A stretch of DNA of 35,475 nt from BS750m-G62 sp964577175 (GCA_964577175.1 CAZNYC010000029.1:1-35475), one strand, 5' to 3'; shown: positions 1 to 8,466, counted from the first letter of the stretch. The notes: a model not told the origin generated them from the sequence alone. Translations and numbers: made by a program.

Positions 1-15
1 AAGGAGACCGACCCG

Positions 16-714
16 ATGCGACCCACCGCCACGCTGATGACCCTGCTGGCCGCCGCCTTGGCCGCCGCCTCGTGCACCGCCGACGGCACAACCGGGACGA
101 CCGCCTCCACCGGAACCGCCGCCAGGGCGACCGCCAAGGACGCCGGCTGGACCTCCCTCCTGCCCGGCAAGGACCTGAAAGACTGGAAGGCCACCGGCCA
201 CGCCGTCTGGAAGGTGACGGGCGACGGCCATCTCCTCGGCACCCAGACCGACGGGCGCGGCGGCGACCTCTACACCGAGAAGGCGTACGAGGACTTCGAA
301 CTCCGATTCACCTACAAGGTCAAGTGGCCGGCCAACAGCGGTGTCTGGTTCCGCGGCAAGTACCAGTACGACATTCTGAAATGGAAGAACCCCGTCGGCT
401 TCAGCGGCACCCTGTACATGCCCGGCTGGCCCAAGACGTTCATTACCCGGAACCTCAAGGAGGAACTGGAGCACCGCGACGGCTGGAACGAGGGCCAGGT
501 GTACGCGGCCGGCGATCGCATCATGCTGTGGCTGAACGGCACGAAGACCGGCGACTGCCAGAACGACGCCCACGCCAAGGGGCCCGTCGGCATCCAGGTC
601 CACGGGGGCGAGAAGTTCAAGGGTATGGAGATTCACCTGAAGCGGCTCGAGATCCGGCCGATCGAGCCCGGCGCCAAACCCACCCCGCCGCTCGTGCCGA
701 AGGCGGAGAAGTAG
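16..714 (+). CDS. DUF1080 (3-keto-disaccharide hydrolase-type) lipoprotein
   Basis: This 232-residue protein has a lipoprotein signal: a short hydrophobic stretch ends in LAAASC with Cys20 as the probable lipidated residue, so it should be membrane-anchored outside the cytoplasm. The mature part starts with GWTSLLPGKDLKDWK and contains NSGVWFRGKYQYDI, which is the usual opening and core of the DUF1080 concanavalin-like beta-sandwich. Members of this family have been linked to cleavage of 3-keto-glycosides, and planctomycetes carry many copies. The start is supported by AAGGAG at bases 1-6, nine bases upstream. A Gfo/Idh/MocA dehydrogenase and sugar isomerases lie a few kilobases away on the other strand, which fits an oxidise-then-cleave sugar route, but a functional link is inference. 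The substrate is unknown. Any promoter lies outside the window. Confidence 0.85.
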   Translation: MRPTATLMTLLAAALAAASCTADGTTGTTASTGTAARATAKDAGWTSLLPGKDLKDWKATGHAVWKVTGDGHLLGTQTDGRGGDLYTEKAYEDFELRFTYKVKWPANSGVWFRGKYQYDILKWKNPVGFSGTLYMPGWPKTFITRNLKEELEHRDGWNEGQVYAAGDRIMLWLNGTKTGDCQNDAHAKGPVGIQVHGGEKFKGMEIHLKRLEIRPIEPGAKPTPPLVPKAEK

Positions 715-736
715 ACCGCCGACGCTTTCTGCCGCC

Positions 737-766
737 AGCGCGGTGGGGCTCCGTACCCACCGCGCT
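737..766. repeat. REP-like GC-rich hairpin (GCGCGG family)
   Basis: AGCGCGGTGGG (737-747) and its perfect reverse complement (756-766) flank an eight-base loop. It follows the DUF1080 stop but has no T-run, so it is not a classic terminator. Related hairpins occur at 4308, 12329, 12377, 19170 and 26672. Confidence 0.7.
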
Positions 767-838
767 TGTACCGGTAGGCGCGGCGGGACACGCGTCCGGC
801 CGGCGCCGGGGCGCGCGTGGCACGAACGATCCGGCGAC

Positions 839-867
839 TTGACACACGCCCGATGCGCGTTTACAGT
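839..867 (+). promoter_or_regulatory. Sigma70-type promoter for the aldo/keto reductase-like gene
   Basis: A perfect -35 TTGACA (839-844) is followed after exactly 17 bases by TACAGT (862-867). Transcription would start near 874, about 29 bases before the ATG at 903. No other gene separates it from that start. Confidence 0.6.
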
Positions 868-902
868 TCAACCCACACGGGGACACCAGAAGGAGGCTGA
901 CC

Positions 903-2039
903 ATGGCGGGCAAACAGTTTTCGCGTCGCGACTTCGTCCGGACGAGCGCCGCGGCCGCGGCCGGGGCCGCCGCCGGTATGGCCGCGTCCAACCTCTCGGC
1001 CGCCGACAAGAAAAAGATCCTCAACTATAACGAGCACATGGAGTACCGGCCCTGGGGCAAGACCGGCCTCATGGTATCGGCAGCGTGCCTGGGCGGTCAC
1101 TGGAAACGCATCGACAAGGTCGTGCCCTCGTGCAACAAGGGGCGCGGCGGGTGGCTCGGGTTCGACATCAACGACCCCGGTTTCCAGAAGAACCGCCGCG
1201 ACGTCGTCTCGAAGTGCATCGAGGTCGGCATCAACTACCTCGACGCCTGCACCACGCAGGAGTGCCGGGCCTACGCCAAGGCCCTCGAGGGGCGGCGCGA
1301 CAAGATGTACTTCGGCTTCTCCTGGTACCAGGAGGAGATGCGGTCGCTCCACAACCAGATGAAGAAGGCCGAGAAGCAGGGCAAGTCCAAGCCCGCCGGC
1401 TGGATGACCCAGAAACTCCTCGACGCCCTGGACAAGGGCCTCCGCGAGACGGGGCTGGAGTACGTGGACCTCTGGCGCATCACGATGCACGAGCGGTCCA
1501 GCAAACACTCCGACGCCGAGGTCGAGGAGATGATGGAGGCCCTCGCCAAGGCCAGAAAGCAGGGCAAGGCCCGCTTCACCGGGTTCTCCAGCCACGACCG
1601 GCCGCACATCAAGATGATGATCGAGACATACCCCGAGATCGTCGACTCCATCGTCACCCCCTACACCGCCAAGACGAAGAAGATGCCGGGCGACAGCCTG
1701 TTCGACACCCTCGAGAAGCAGCAGGTGGGCTTCTTCGGCATCAAGCCGTTCTCGTCGAACCGGCTGTTCAAGGGCGACTCCACGCCCGGCCACGCCGAGG
1801 CCGAAGCCGACGACCGGCGGGCCCGCCTGGCCATCCGGTTCATCCTGTGCAACCCGGTCATCACCGGCCCGATTCCCGGCCTCATCACGCCCGAGCAGGT
1901 GGAGAACGTGGCCAAGGCCGTCCAGGAACGCCGCCAACTCGACGTCGCCGAGGCCAGGGAACTCGAAGAGGCCATGGACGAGGCCTGGACGAAACTCGGC
2001 CCCGATTACGAATGGCTCAAGGATTGGGAATACGTTTGA
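903..2039 (+). CDS. Tat-exported aldo/keto reductase-like protein (1)
   Basis: The 378-residue protein begins with a twin-arginine signal (SRRDFVRTS at residues 7-15, then an alanine-rich stretch ending near AAD35), so it is probably exported folded. The rest has the aldo/keto reductase TIM-barrel plan: WGKTGLMVSAACLGG near residue 51, INYLDAC around residue 114, a KARKQGKARFTGFSSHD strand and a C-terminal PIPGLITPEQVENVAKAV block typical of the family. The canonical catalytic tetrad is poorly preserved: Asp114 is present, but the Tyr that should follow within about five residues, the Lys and the His are not evident (see findings). AAGGAGG at 890-896 supports the start. A paralogue follows at 2206. 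The substrate is unknown; loss of redox activity or an unusual mechanism is possible. Confidence 0.85.
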   Translation: MAGKQFSRRDFVRTSAAAAAGAAAGMAASNLSAADKKKILNYNEHMEYRPWGKTGLMVSAACLGGHWKRIDKVVPSCNKGRGGWLGFDINDPGFQKNRRDVVSKCIEVGINYLDACTTQECRAYAKALEGRRDKMYFGFSWYQEEMRSLHNQMKKAEKQGKSKPAGWMTQKLLDALDKGLRETGLEYVDLWRITMHERSSKHSDAEVEEMMEALAKARKQGKARFTGFSSHDRPHIKMMIETYPEIVDSIVTPYTAKTKKMPGDSLFDTLEKQQVGFFGIKPFSSNRLFKGDSTPGHAEAEADDRRARLAIRFILCNPVITGPIPGLITPEQVENVAKAVQERRQLDVAEARELEEAMDEAWTKLGPDYEWLKDWEYV

Positions 2040-2045
2040 ACGACC

Positions 2046-2150
2046 GGCAACAGGGAACGGGGAACAGGCAACAGGCGAACGGCGAAAAGCCAAAGGGCAC
2101 ATGACAACGGCATCGCCCGTTTAGCCGCGAGGCGAAGCCGAGCGCGTCGA
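2046..2150. repeat. Composite intergenic repeats (AACAGG minisatellite and TTAGCCGCGAGGCG element)
   Basis: Between the two aldo/keto reductase-like genes lies a degenerate array of GGCAACAGG/GGAACAGG units (about 2046-2085), then TTAGCCGCGAGGCGAAGCCG (from 2121). The array recurs near 3280 and, inverted, near 7110, 8670, 9870 and 14470. The second motif recurs at 4251 and, inverted, at 9798-9826. Confidence 0.65.
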
Positions 2151-2205
2151 TCACGCGCGAGCCCTACGGGTCGCGCACGATACCAGACGAAGGGAGCGCA
2201 GGGAT

Positions 2206-3270
2206 ATGTCCGACTCGAAACTGACCCGCCGCCAGTTCCACCAGGCCGCCGCCGCAGCCGGGGTGGCCGCCACCGCCGCCGCCGCCGGGAAGGCCTCGGC
2301 CGCCGACGCCTCCAAAATCCTCAGCCACAACCCCGACATGGTCTACCGCCGCCTCGGCAAGACCGACCGCATGGTCTCGGCCGTGTGCCTGGGCGGTCAC
2401 TGGAAACGCGTGAACGTGATGGACCAGGACTTCGACCAGAACCGTCGCGAGGTCGTCACGCGGTGCCTGGAGCGCGGCATCAACTATGTGGACGCCTGCT
2501 GCCGCCCCGAGGTTATCGCCTACGCGAAGGCCCTGAAGAGCCGGCGCGACCAGATGTACCTGGCCCTCTCCCACTGCGGCCGCGAGCCCCGGAACCCGGA
2601 GTACCGCACGGCCGACAAACTCATGGAGAGTTTCGAGAGCCTGCTCGGCGACGCCGGCGAGGAGTACACCGACCTCTGGCGGATCACCTGCTTCGAACCG
2701 GGCGGCCGGCACACCTTCAACACCTCGTGCGAGATCGTCGCCGCCCTGGAAAAGGCCAAGAAGCAGGGCAAGGCCCGCCACATCGGCATCTCGACGCACG
2801 ACCGCCGGTGGGCCAAGATGATGATCGAGCAATTCCCCCAGATCGAGGTCATCCTGTTCCCGTACACCGCCAAGACGAAGCGGATACCGCACGGCGACGG
2901 GCCCACGGGCTCGAAGGAAAGCCTCCTCGACGCCGTCGAGCGGTGCGACGTGGGCACCTTCGGCATCAAGCCGTTCGCGTCGAACTCCATCTTCAAGGGT
3001 AACTCCGCCCCGGACAGCCCGCACGCCGAGGAGGACGACCGGCGGGCCCGCCTCGTGCTCCGGTACATCCTGGTGAACAACGAGATCACGGCCCCGATTC
3101 CCGGCCTCATCAGCAAGCACCAGGTGGACAACGTGGCCAAGGCCGTCACCGAGTACCGGACGCTTGACATGCCGAAGGAGGAAAAGGCCGAGGTCGACCG
3201 CCTCATGGACGACGCCTGGGCCAACCTGCCCCGCGGGTACGAATGGCTCCGGGACTGGGAATACGTGTAA
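2206..3270 (+). CDS. Tat-exported aldo/keto reductase-like protein (2)
   Basis: This 354-residue protein is a paralogue of the one at 903. They share RRLGKTDRMVSAVCLGGHWKR-type openings, INYVDAC (Asp96), KAKKQGKARHIGISTHDRR, VILFPYTAKTK, FGIKPFASN and the PIPGLISKHQVDNVAKAV block. A Tat signal is present (LTRRQFHQA at residues 6-14 followed by an alanine-rich region to about residue 34). It lacks the insertion that the first copy carries after CLGGHWKR. As in that copy, Asp is kept but the expected Tyr, Lys and His of the tetrad are not seen, and DLWRITCFE stands where the family usually has a His-containing strand. AAGGGAG nine bases upstream supports the start. The two genes probably arose by tandem duplication and may be cotranscribed. 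Confidence 0.85.
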   Translation: MSDSKLTRRQFHQAAAAAGVAATAAAAGKASAADASKILSHNPDMVYRRLGKTDRMVSAVCLGGHWKRVNVMDQDFDQNRREVVTRCLERGINYVDACCRPEVIAYAKALKSRRDQMYLALSHCGREPRNPEYRTADKLMESFESLLGDAGEEYTDLWRITCFEPGGRHTFNTSCEIVAALEKAKKQGKARHIGISTHDRRWAKMMIEQFPQIEVILFPYTAKTKRIPHGDGPTGSKESLLDAVERCDVGTFGIKPFASNSIFKGNSAPDSPHAEEDDRRARLVLRYILVNNEITAPIPGLISKHQVDNVAKAVTEYRTLDMPKEEKAEVDRLMDDAWANLPRGYEWLRDWEYV

Positions 3271-3334
3271 CGCCAGGCAACCGGGAACAGGGGACGGGCA
3301 ACAGGCGAACGGCAACGGCAAAACGACAACGGCG

Positions 3335-3479
3335 CCTCACGCAAAAGCGCCAAGGCGCTAAAACCACAAAGGCTGGCCGAGGCGATCAAAGCCTGCGACC
3401 TGAATGAACGCTGTTGCCTTTTCCAGGTTATCCGCCTTTGTCTTTGGCCGTCTTTGCGGCTTTGCGCCTTTGCGTGAGG
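3335..3479. repeat. Inverted-repeat-bounded intergenic element A
   Basis: The left end CCTCACGCAAAAGCGCC is matched by an inverted right end GGCTTTGCGCCTTTGCGTGAGG 145 bases later. The same arrangement occurs at 6890-7090, 8467-8654, 14302-14520 (degenerate right end) and 22215-22362. No transposase is inside, so it resembles a MITE or a very large REP-type palindrome. Confidence 0.75.
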
Positions 3480-3527
3480 CACGCCGTTTGTCTTTATCGT
3501 CTTGTGTGAGGCAAAGAAGGAGCGACG

Positions 3528-4175
3528 ATGCAGAAGATGCGATGGATCGCGATGCTGCTCGCGGCCGCCCTGGTCGCGGGATGCCAGGGTTCGGCCACCG
3601 AGGACGACCCGGCCGTGACCGTCGACGCCTCCGGCACGAATCCAGGGTCGGGCGCGGCGAAGACGAAGCCGGACAGCACGTCGGCCAGCGGCGGCGGGGA
3701 ACCGCTCCGCCTGGACAGCGCCGAGGCGGCCGCCCTCCTCGGCATCGACGACGACCCGCCCGAGGCCGTCGTCGACGCCGACCCCGACGAGCGGGTCGAC
3801 AACTCGCGGTGCCTCGTCTGTCACGGCAACTTCCGGAACGAGGAACTCTCCGTCATCCATGCCGCCCACGGCGTGGGATGCGAGAAGTGCCACGGCCCCT
3901 CCAACGCCCACTGCGCCGACGAGAACAACATCACGCCGCCCGACATCATGTACCCCCGCGACGCGATCATCGACTCGTGCATGAAGTGCCACCCGGCCGA
4001 CAAACTCTCGCGCAAGGACCATCACGTTGACATCTTCGCCCCGAAGCAAGGCGAGGTAAAGAAGGTGTGCACGGACTGCCACGGCAAGCACCGGATCGCC
4101 ACCCGCGACGTGCGGTGGAACCGCAAGACGGGCGAACTCATCAAGGGGGGGTGGATGGGCGAGGCGGAGAAGTAG
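3528..4175 (+). CDS. Tetraheme c-type cytochrome lipoprotein
   Basis: The 215-residue protein has a lipoprotein signal ending LVAGC (Cys19), then a low-complexity Asp/Gly/Ser/Thr linker to about residue 60. Four CXXCH heme c sites follow: CLVCH (95-99), CEKCH (118-122), CMKCH (151-155) and CTDCH (181-185). Several extra His residues (HAAH, HCAD, DHHVD) could be distal ligands. It should act as an extracytoplasmic electron carrier anchored to a membrane; maturation needs a cytochrome c assembly system not in this window. AAGGAG six bases upstream sets the start, and a hairpin plus TTTT follows the stop. It may serve as a redox partner of the neighbouring Tat-exported proteins, which is inference. 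I cannot assign it to a named multiheme subfamily. Confidence 0.9.
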   Translation: MQKMRWIAMLLAAALVAGCQGSATEDDPAVTVDASGTNPGSGAAKTKPDSTSASGGGEPLRLDSAEAAALLGIDDDPPEAVVDADPDERVDNSRCLVCHGNFRNEELSVIHAAHGVGCEKCHGPSNAHCADENNITPPDIMYPRDAIIDSCMKCHPADKLSRKDHHVDIFAPKQGEVKKVCTDCHGKHRIATRDVRWNRKTGELIKGGWMGEAEK

Positions 4176-4201
4176 CATCGCTTGCCGACCGAGTGACGAA
4201 A

Positions 4202-4236
4202 CGCGCGGCGCCGAGCCCATCGGCGCCGCGCGTTTT
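4202..4236 (+). terminator. Rho-independent terminator after the cytochrome gene
   Basis: A perfect 12-bp stem, CGCGCGGCGCCG (4202-4213) pairing with 4221-4232, has a seven-base loop and is followed by TTTT (4233-4236). It begins 27 bases after the cytochrome stop codon. Confidence 0.8.
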
Positions 4237-4250
4237 CATGCGCGCCTTTC

Positions 4251-4335
4251 TGCCGCGAGGCAAAGCCGAGCGCGCTCCTCTTCGAGTCGCGGCGAAAACG
4301 GCGCTGTGCGCGGCGGGGGCGGAGACCCGCCGCGC
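4251..4335. repeat. TGCCGCGAGGC element plus REP-like hairpin
   Basis: TGCCGCGAGGCAAAGCCGAG (from 4251) is a copy of the element at 2121 and 9798. It is followed by GCGCGGCGGG (4308-4317) with its perfect complement at 4326-4335. The pair fills the space between convergent genes. Confidence 0.65.
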
Positions 4336-4346
4336 CAAACCTCAGG

Positions 4347-5650
4347 CTATTCCTCCGGCACCTCGACCCACGTGCTGGACTTCGCCGACTCCAGGACCGC
4401 GTCGCACACCTTCTGCGTCTCGAGCGCTTCGCGGAACGTCGGCGAGCACGGCTCGCCCTTCTCGGCCGCGGTGATGAACTCGGCCACCTGGTGCACGAAC
4501 GTCTCGCCGTAGCCGATCGTCAGGCCCGGCACCCAGTAGTGGTCCATGTACGGATGGTCGCCGCCCGGGTCGGTGATGTGGACCTTCCGCCAGCCGCGCA
4601 CCTTCTCTTCGTCGCCGTGATCGAAGTACCACAGCCACTGCATATCGTGCAGGTTCCACCAGATGGAGGCGTGCTCGCCGTTGATCTCGAACGTGTACAG
4701 CGCCTTGTGGCCGCGCGCGTACCGCGTCGACTCGAAGTTGCCGAGCGACCCGTTGTCGAACCGGCAGAAGAACGTGCAGGCGTCGTCGATGCCCACCTCC
4801 TCCACCTTGCCGGTCTCGGCGTGTTTGCGCTCCTTGATGAAGGTCTCGGTGACGGCGTTGACGGCGGTGATGCGGCCGTTCTGCCACATGGCCGTGTCGA
4901 TGCAGTGGGCCAGCAGGTCGCCGGTCACACCGCTGCCGGCCGCCTTCACGTCGAGTCGCCAGGTGGCCATGCCTCCCTGCGGCACGTCGGCGGAGATGGT
5001 CCAATCCTGGAGGAAGTTGGCCCGGTAATGGAAGATGCGGCCGAGTTTGCCTTCCTCGATGAGCCGCTTCGCCAGTGTCACGGCCGGCACCCGGCGGTAA
5101 TTGAACGAGACCATGTTCGGGACGCCCGCCTTCTCGACCGCCTCGACCATGGTGCGGGCCTGGGCGGCGTCGAGGGCGAGGGGCTTCTCGCAAATGATGC
5201 CCTTTCCGGCCTCGGCCGCCGCGATCGCGATCTCCGCGTGCACGTTGTTCGGCACGCAGATGTCNNNNNNNNNNNNNNNNNNNNNNNNNNNNNNNNNNNN
5301 NNNNNNNNNNNNNNNNNNNNNNNNNNNNNNNNNNNNNNNNNNNNNNNNNNNNNNNNNNNNNNNNCCTCGGCCGCCGCGATCGCGATCTCCGCGTGCACGT
5401 TGTTCGGCACGCAGATGTCCACGACGTCGACGGCGTCGTCGTCAAGGACCTTACGGTAGTCCGTGACGGCCGACTCGAAGCCCCAGGTATCGGCGTAGGC
5501 CTTGACCTCGTCCTCCTCCAGGCCGCACGCCACCTTGAGGACGGGCTCGCGCGGCAGGTCGAAGAAGTTCGGGGCCCGCCGGTACGCGTTGGCATGCGTC
5601 CGCCCCATAAACCCGTACCCGATGATGCCGACGTTCAGTGGCTTGGCCAT
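4347..5650 (-). CDS. Gfo/Idh/MocA family dehydrogenase, split by an assembly gap
   Basis: The N-terminal part starts at ATG 5650 (AGGAG upstream) with KPLNVGIIGYGFMGRTHANAY, a Rossmann GxGxxG-type NAD(P) site. The C-terminal part ends at 4347 and carries the family hallmark CEKPLA, whose Lys is normally catalytic. A run of 100 Ns at 5265-5364 interrupts it, and the 55 bases on each side of the gap are identical. Removing one copy plus the Ns (155 bases) puts both halves in the same frame and gives a 382-residue protein reading through ICVPNNVHAEIAIAAAEAGK, a normal family sequence and length. It therefore looks intact in the organism. The family oxidises sugars or cyclitols, commonly at C3. 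No Tat signal is seen, so it is probably cytoplasmic. It starts a run of minus-strand sugar genes. Confidence 0.88.
5210..5264. repeat. Left copy of 55-bp contig-end duplication
   Basis: The bases from CCTCGGCCGC to CAGATGTC are identical to 5365-5419 across the N-run. This is the pattern left when two contigs sharing a k-mer-length end overlap are joined by a default gap. Confidence 0.9.
5265..5364. other. 100-N scaffold gap
   Basis: Exactly 100 Ns inside the Gfo/Idh/MocA gene, the conventional length for a gap of unknown size. The flanking 55-bp duplication suggests that no sequence is really missing. Confidence 0.97.
5365..5419. repeat. Right copy of 55-bp contig-end duplication
   Basis: Identical to 5210-5264. 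Collapsing the two copies restores the reading frame of the enclosing gene. Confidence 0.9.
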
Positions 5651-5701
5651 TGTGCGTGCTCCTGTTGCTCCGGATTCACGTTTGCGTACGACCGGCGATA
5701 C

Positions 5702-5762
5702 GTAGGCCGCGGCGCGCCGCGGCATGGTTTCCGTTGGAAGCCGCGGCGTTGCCGCGGCCTAC
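5702..5762. repeat. GTAGGCCGCGGC inverted repeat
   Basis: GTAGGCCGCGGC (5702-5713) pairs perfectly with GCCGCGGCCTAC (5751-5762); the interior also contains GCCGCGGC-type palindromes. A compact copy lies at 14427-14447. It fills the space between two minus-strand genes. Confidence 0.7.
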
Positions 5763-5781
5763 ATTACTGTTGCCTGCCATC

Positions 5782-6831
5782 CTATGTCCATCCATGCGCG
5801 TCGCGGACGTCGAGCATCACGCCCAGGATCTCGTTCCACGTCTCCGGCTTCATCATCACGTCGTTCGGGAACATGCACCCGTCCCAGCAGACGTGCGAGA
5901 ACGCCTTGGCCAAGGTTCCGTCCTCGTCACGCATCCAGAACCCCGCGTGGTGCGGGATATCGAGTTTGCCGTTCGGATCGTTCGGCAGACAGTGCCGGCC
6001 CGTCTTGTCGTGCGAGCCGGAACCGTGCACGGTGGCGTCGTTCTGGGCGACGTGGAAGTCGATCGTCCACGGGCGGAGGGCGTCGGTCAGGGTCTTGAGC
6101 CCAGAGTCGATGACGTCGCGGCTCGAAAGGTCCGCCTCGCGGTCGAGGATCGCGTCTTCCGGGGCGTTGTAGCCCAGGAGGTACAGGAGCGTGTGGGCCA
6201 TGTCGGCCTGGAACCCGAGGGCCTCCGGCCGGTCGACGCGCTCCAGGAGGTCGAGCATCGTCTTCCAGGAATGCATGCCGCCCCAGCAGATTTCGCCCTC
6301 GGCGGCAAGGCGTTCGCCGTGGTCCTCGGCCATGCGGGCGCCCTGGCGGAACGTCTCGGCGATGCGCTGCTGGTTGCCCTCCGGGTCCTCGGCCCACGTG
6401 CCGGGGTCGCCGGCGGAGTCCATCCGCACGACGCCGTAGGGGCGGATGCCGAGTTCGCGCAGTTTGGTGGCGATGCGGAGGCCCTTCTCGAGTTGGCCGA
6501 GCCACTTCTTCCGCTCGCTCTCGTCGCCCATGGCGCTGCCCCCGCCGGTGGGCGGCCACACGGGCGCCACGACCGACCCGATGACGAGGTCCTTGGCGGC
6601 CACCTTGTCCGCCAGGGCCTTGAGGTCGTCGTCGGAGGCGTCGATGTCCACGTGCGGGGCGAACAGGAAGAGGTCCACCCCGTCGAACCGCACGCCGTCG
6701 ACCTCGGCGGCGGCCGTCAGGTCGAGCATCGTGTCGAGGTCGATGGGCGGCTCGCCGCCGTCGCCCTTGCCGACCACGCCGGGCCAGGCCGCGTTGTGGA
6801 GTTTGGGGTAGGTGTTGGGATGATCGCTCAT
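5782..6831 (-). CDS. Sugar isomerase/epimerase-like TIM-barrel protein
   Basis: The 349-residue protein resembles xylose-isomerase-like (AP endonuclease family 2) TIM barrels. Segments consistent with metal binding are GEICWGGMHSW (Glu/His), GFQADMAHT (Asp), TIDFHVAQND (His) and a second Asp/His-rich stretch near GSGSHDKTGRH. The strand VDGVRFDGVDLFLFAPHVD matches the early barrel region. No export signal is visible. I chose ATG 6831 over an upstream in-frame start because AGGAG lies eight bases before it. It follows the Gfo/Idh/MocA and precedes a PMI-like cupin on the same strand, so it probably handles a sugar or keto-sugar in the same pathway. The exact reaction cannot be assigned from the sequence. 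Confidence 0.75.
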   Translation of the reverse strand: MSDHPNTYPKLHNAAWPGVVGKGDGGEPPIDLDTMLDLTAAAEVDGVRFDGVDLFLFAPHVDIDASDDDLKALADKVAAKDLVIGSVVAPVWPPTGGGSAMGDESERKKWLGQLEKGLRIATKLRELGIRPYGVVRMDSAGDPGTWAEDPEGNQQRIAETFRQGARMAEDHGERLAAEGEICWGGMHSWKTMLDLLERVDRPEALGFQADMAHTLLYLLGYNAPEDAILDREADLSSRDVIDSGLKTLTDALRPWTIDFHVAQNDATVHGSGSHDKTGRHCLPNDPNGKLDIPHHAGFWMRDEDGTLAKAFSHVCWDGCMFPNDVMMKPETWNEILGVMLDVRDAHGWT

Positions 6832-6889
6832 GAGGGCCTCCTGTCGCGCGGTTCGTTCCTCACGCCAAGGCAAAACGACGAACGGCATA

Positions 6890-7090
6890 CCTCACGCAAA
6901 GGCGCAAAGCCGCTAAGACCGCAAACAGCAACAACGAAAGACCGGGAAAAGACAACGGCAACAAGGCGAGATACTTCGTCGCCCTGCAGGCTCCTCAGCA
7001 TGACAGCCGTGGTCGTTGCCGTTACTCAAGTCCATCGCCTTTGCCGTTTTGGCCGTTGCCGTCTTTGCGCCTTTGCGGCTTTGCGTGAGG
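6890..7090. repeat. Inverted-repeat-bounded intergenic element B
   Basis: This fills most of the 303-base space 6832-7134. The left end CCTCACGCAAAGGCGCAAAG (6890-6909) is mirrored by GCGCCTTTGCGGCTTTGCGT ending near 7090. Its centre holds AAGGCGAGATACTTCGTCGC...CTCCTCAGCATGACA (6963-7005), which recurs at 14375-14418 and 26621-26661. A degenerate GTTGCCTGTTGCC array follows to about 7140. No gene is seen here. Confidence 0.75.
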
Positions 7091-7134
7091 CGTCGTTGCC
7101 GTTCTGCTGTTGCCTGTTGCCGACTGCCGATTGC

Positions 7135-8397
7135 CTATCCGTTCGCCTCACCCACTTCCGGGGCGTCGGGGTTCACCTCCGGCCCGAAGTACCGCAGGAC
7201 GACGAGCGGCTCGCAGTCCGACGTGTTCTCGTACACCACGCCGTCCTTGGCGGCCGATTCGGTCACGAAGACCTCGTCTTCCGTGAGGTCATGGAAACGG
7301 ATGAGTTTCGGGCACGTCAGACGCAGCCCGTTGATGTGCCCCTCGCCCTCGACCGTGATGAGGCAGTAGGCGCCGTTATCCGGCACGGTGACCTTCGCGC
7401 CGGGGTCGACGGTCAGTTCCTTGGCCGTCACGCACTGCCAGCCGTTCACCTTGCCGTAGCAGATCCACTCGTCCATGTACCCTTCGGAGGCGGTGTCGGC
7501 CACCGGGACGGGCTCCAGGTAATGGTTGGCCTTGAAGTTCGGATCGGTGTTCTGCTCCCAGTCGAGTTGCTCGACGAGGTAATCAAGGTCGTTGTGCTTG
7601 TCGGGCGGCACGTCCTTGACGAGCAGCGACCAGGGGACCTCCCGCCCCTCGACGAGGCTCTGGTACATGCCGAAGACGTCGCTGCCCCACTGCGGCTCGT
7701 AGGTGCAGAGGGACCCCGGCGCGTGCAGAACACACGGCGGGACGAACCATCCCGTGCCCACCTTCAGCCGGTACGCCGGGGCCAGGTCCAGGATGCCGTT
7801 GTCGCCCTTGTTCCAGTCCTCCAGGCACTTGCGGACCTGCGCCTTCGTCGTGCCCGGGCACAGGCCGAAAAACGTGTAGGGGAAGTGGTTGCCGACGTTG
7901 TTGTGCTGGGCCGGGAAGTAGTACGACTCGGGCTTCCCGTCCTGGTTCACCAGTTCGCCCTGCGCCTGGTTCTGGTGCATGTGGTGGGGGATGGGGCCCA
8001 TGTTATCGAAGAACTTCGAGTAGACGGGCCACCGCTTGTACGTCTCCCAGATGGCCTCGCCGACGATCCGTGCGCCCATTTCCTCGACGGCGTCGCGCAG
8101 CAGGACCCGCTCGCCCTCGTGGACGACGTAGGAGAGCCCCTCGTCGGGCACGCGGCCCTCGTTGGCGGCCTCGGTGGTCGAGCCGAACCAGCGCTCGTCG
8201 ATGCCGCCGCGGTCCAGGCCGTAGGCGTACAGGTCGTCCGGATGGAGTTTCAACCGCTTGCCGGGATGCAGGAACGAGCGCGGCACCCAGTTGGGGGCGA
8301 GGCGGAGGCATCCGCCGCCGGCCTCCAGGGCGGCCTCGAGCATCGGCCGCGCGTTCTCGCTCAGCGTCTTCAGGTCCTTGACGGTTTTCGGTGCCAT
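7135..8397 (-). CDS. Phosphomannose isomerase-like cupin protein
   Basis: The 420-residue protein has a class I mannose-6-phosphate isomerase layout. HHMHQNQAQGEL and ESYYFPAQH, in the middle of the chain, fit the metal-binding Gln/His and Glu positions, FGLCPGTTKAQV fits the loop preceding the helical insert, and VPPCVLHAPG fits the His-containing cupin strand. A second cupin-like region (WQCVTAKELTVDPGAKVTV onward) forms the C-terminus. Members interconvert aldose and ketose phosphates, but this divergent branch may act on another sugar. The start has GGAG seven bases upstream. It sits between two TIM-barrel or DUF362 genes on the same strand with repeat-filled spacers, so cotranscription is uncertain. 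Confidence 0.7.
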   Translation of the reverse strand: MAPKTVKDLKTLSENARPMLEAALEAGGGCLRLAPNWVPRSFLHPGKRLKLHPDDLYAYGLDRGGIDERWFGSTTEAANEGRVPDEGLSYVVHEGERVLLRDAVEEMGARIVGEAIWETYKRWPVYSKFFDNMGPIPHHMHQNQAQGELVNQDGKPESYYFPAQHNNVGNHFPYTFFGLCPGTTKAQVRKCLEDWNKGDNGILDLAPAYRLKVGTGWFVPPCVLHAPGSLCTYEPQWGSDVFGMYQSLVEGREVPWSLLVKDVPPDKHNDLDYLVEQLDWEQNTDPNFKANHYLEPVPVADTASEGYMDEWICYGKVNGWQCVTAKELTVDPGAKVTVPDNGAYCLITVEGEGHINGLRLTCPKLIRFHDLTEDEVFVTESAAKDGVVYENTSDCEPLVVLRYFGPEVNPDAPEVGEANG

Positions 8398-8466
8398 GAA
8401 CGACTCCTCTCCTTGATTGACGCCCCGCCCGTTTCCTCACGCCAAGACACGGAAGCAAACGGCGTG

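Noticed and set aside
3335..7090. Repeated CACGCAAAGGCGCAAAG units as a CRISPR array
   Set aside because: Copies are kilobases apart, inverted in pairs, and lack regular spacers or cas genes.
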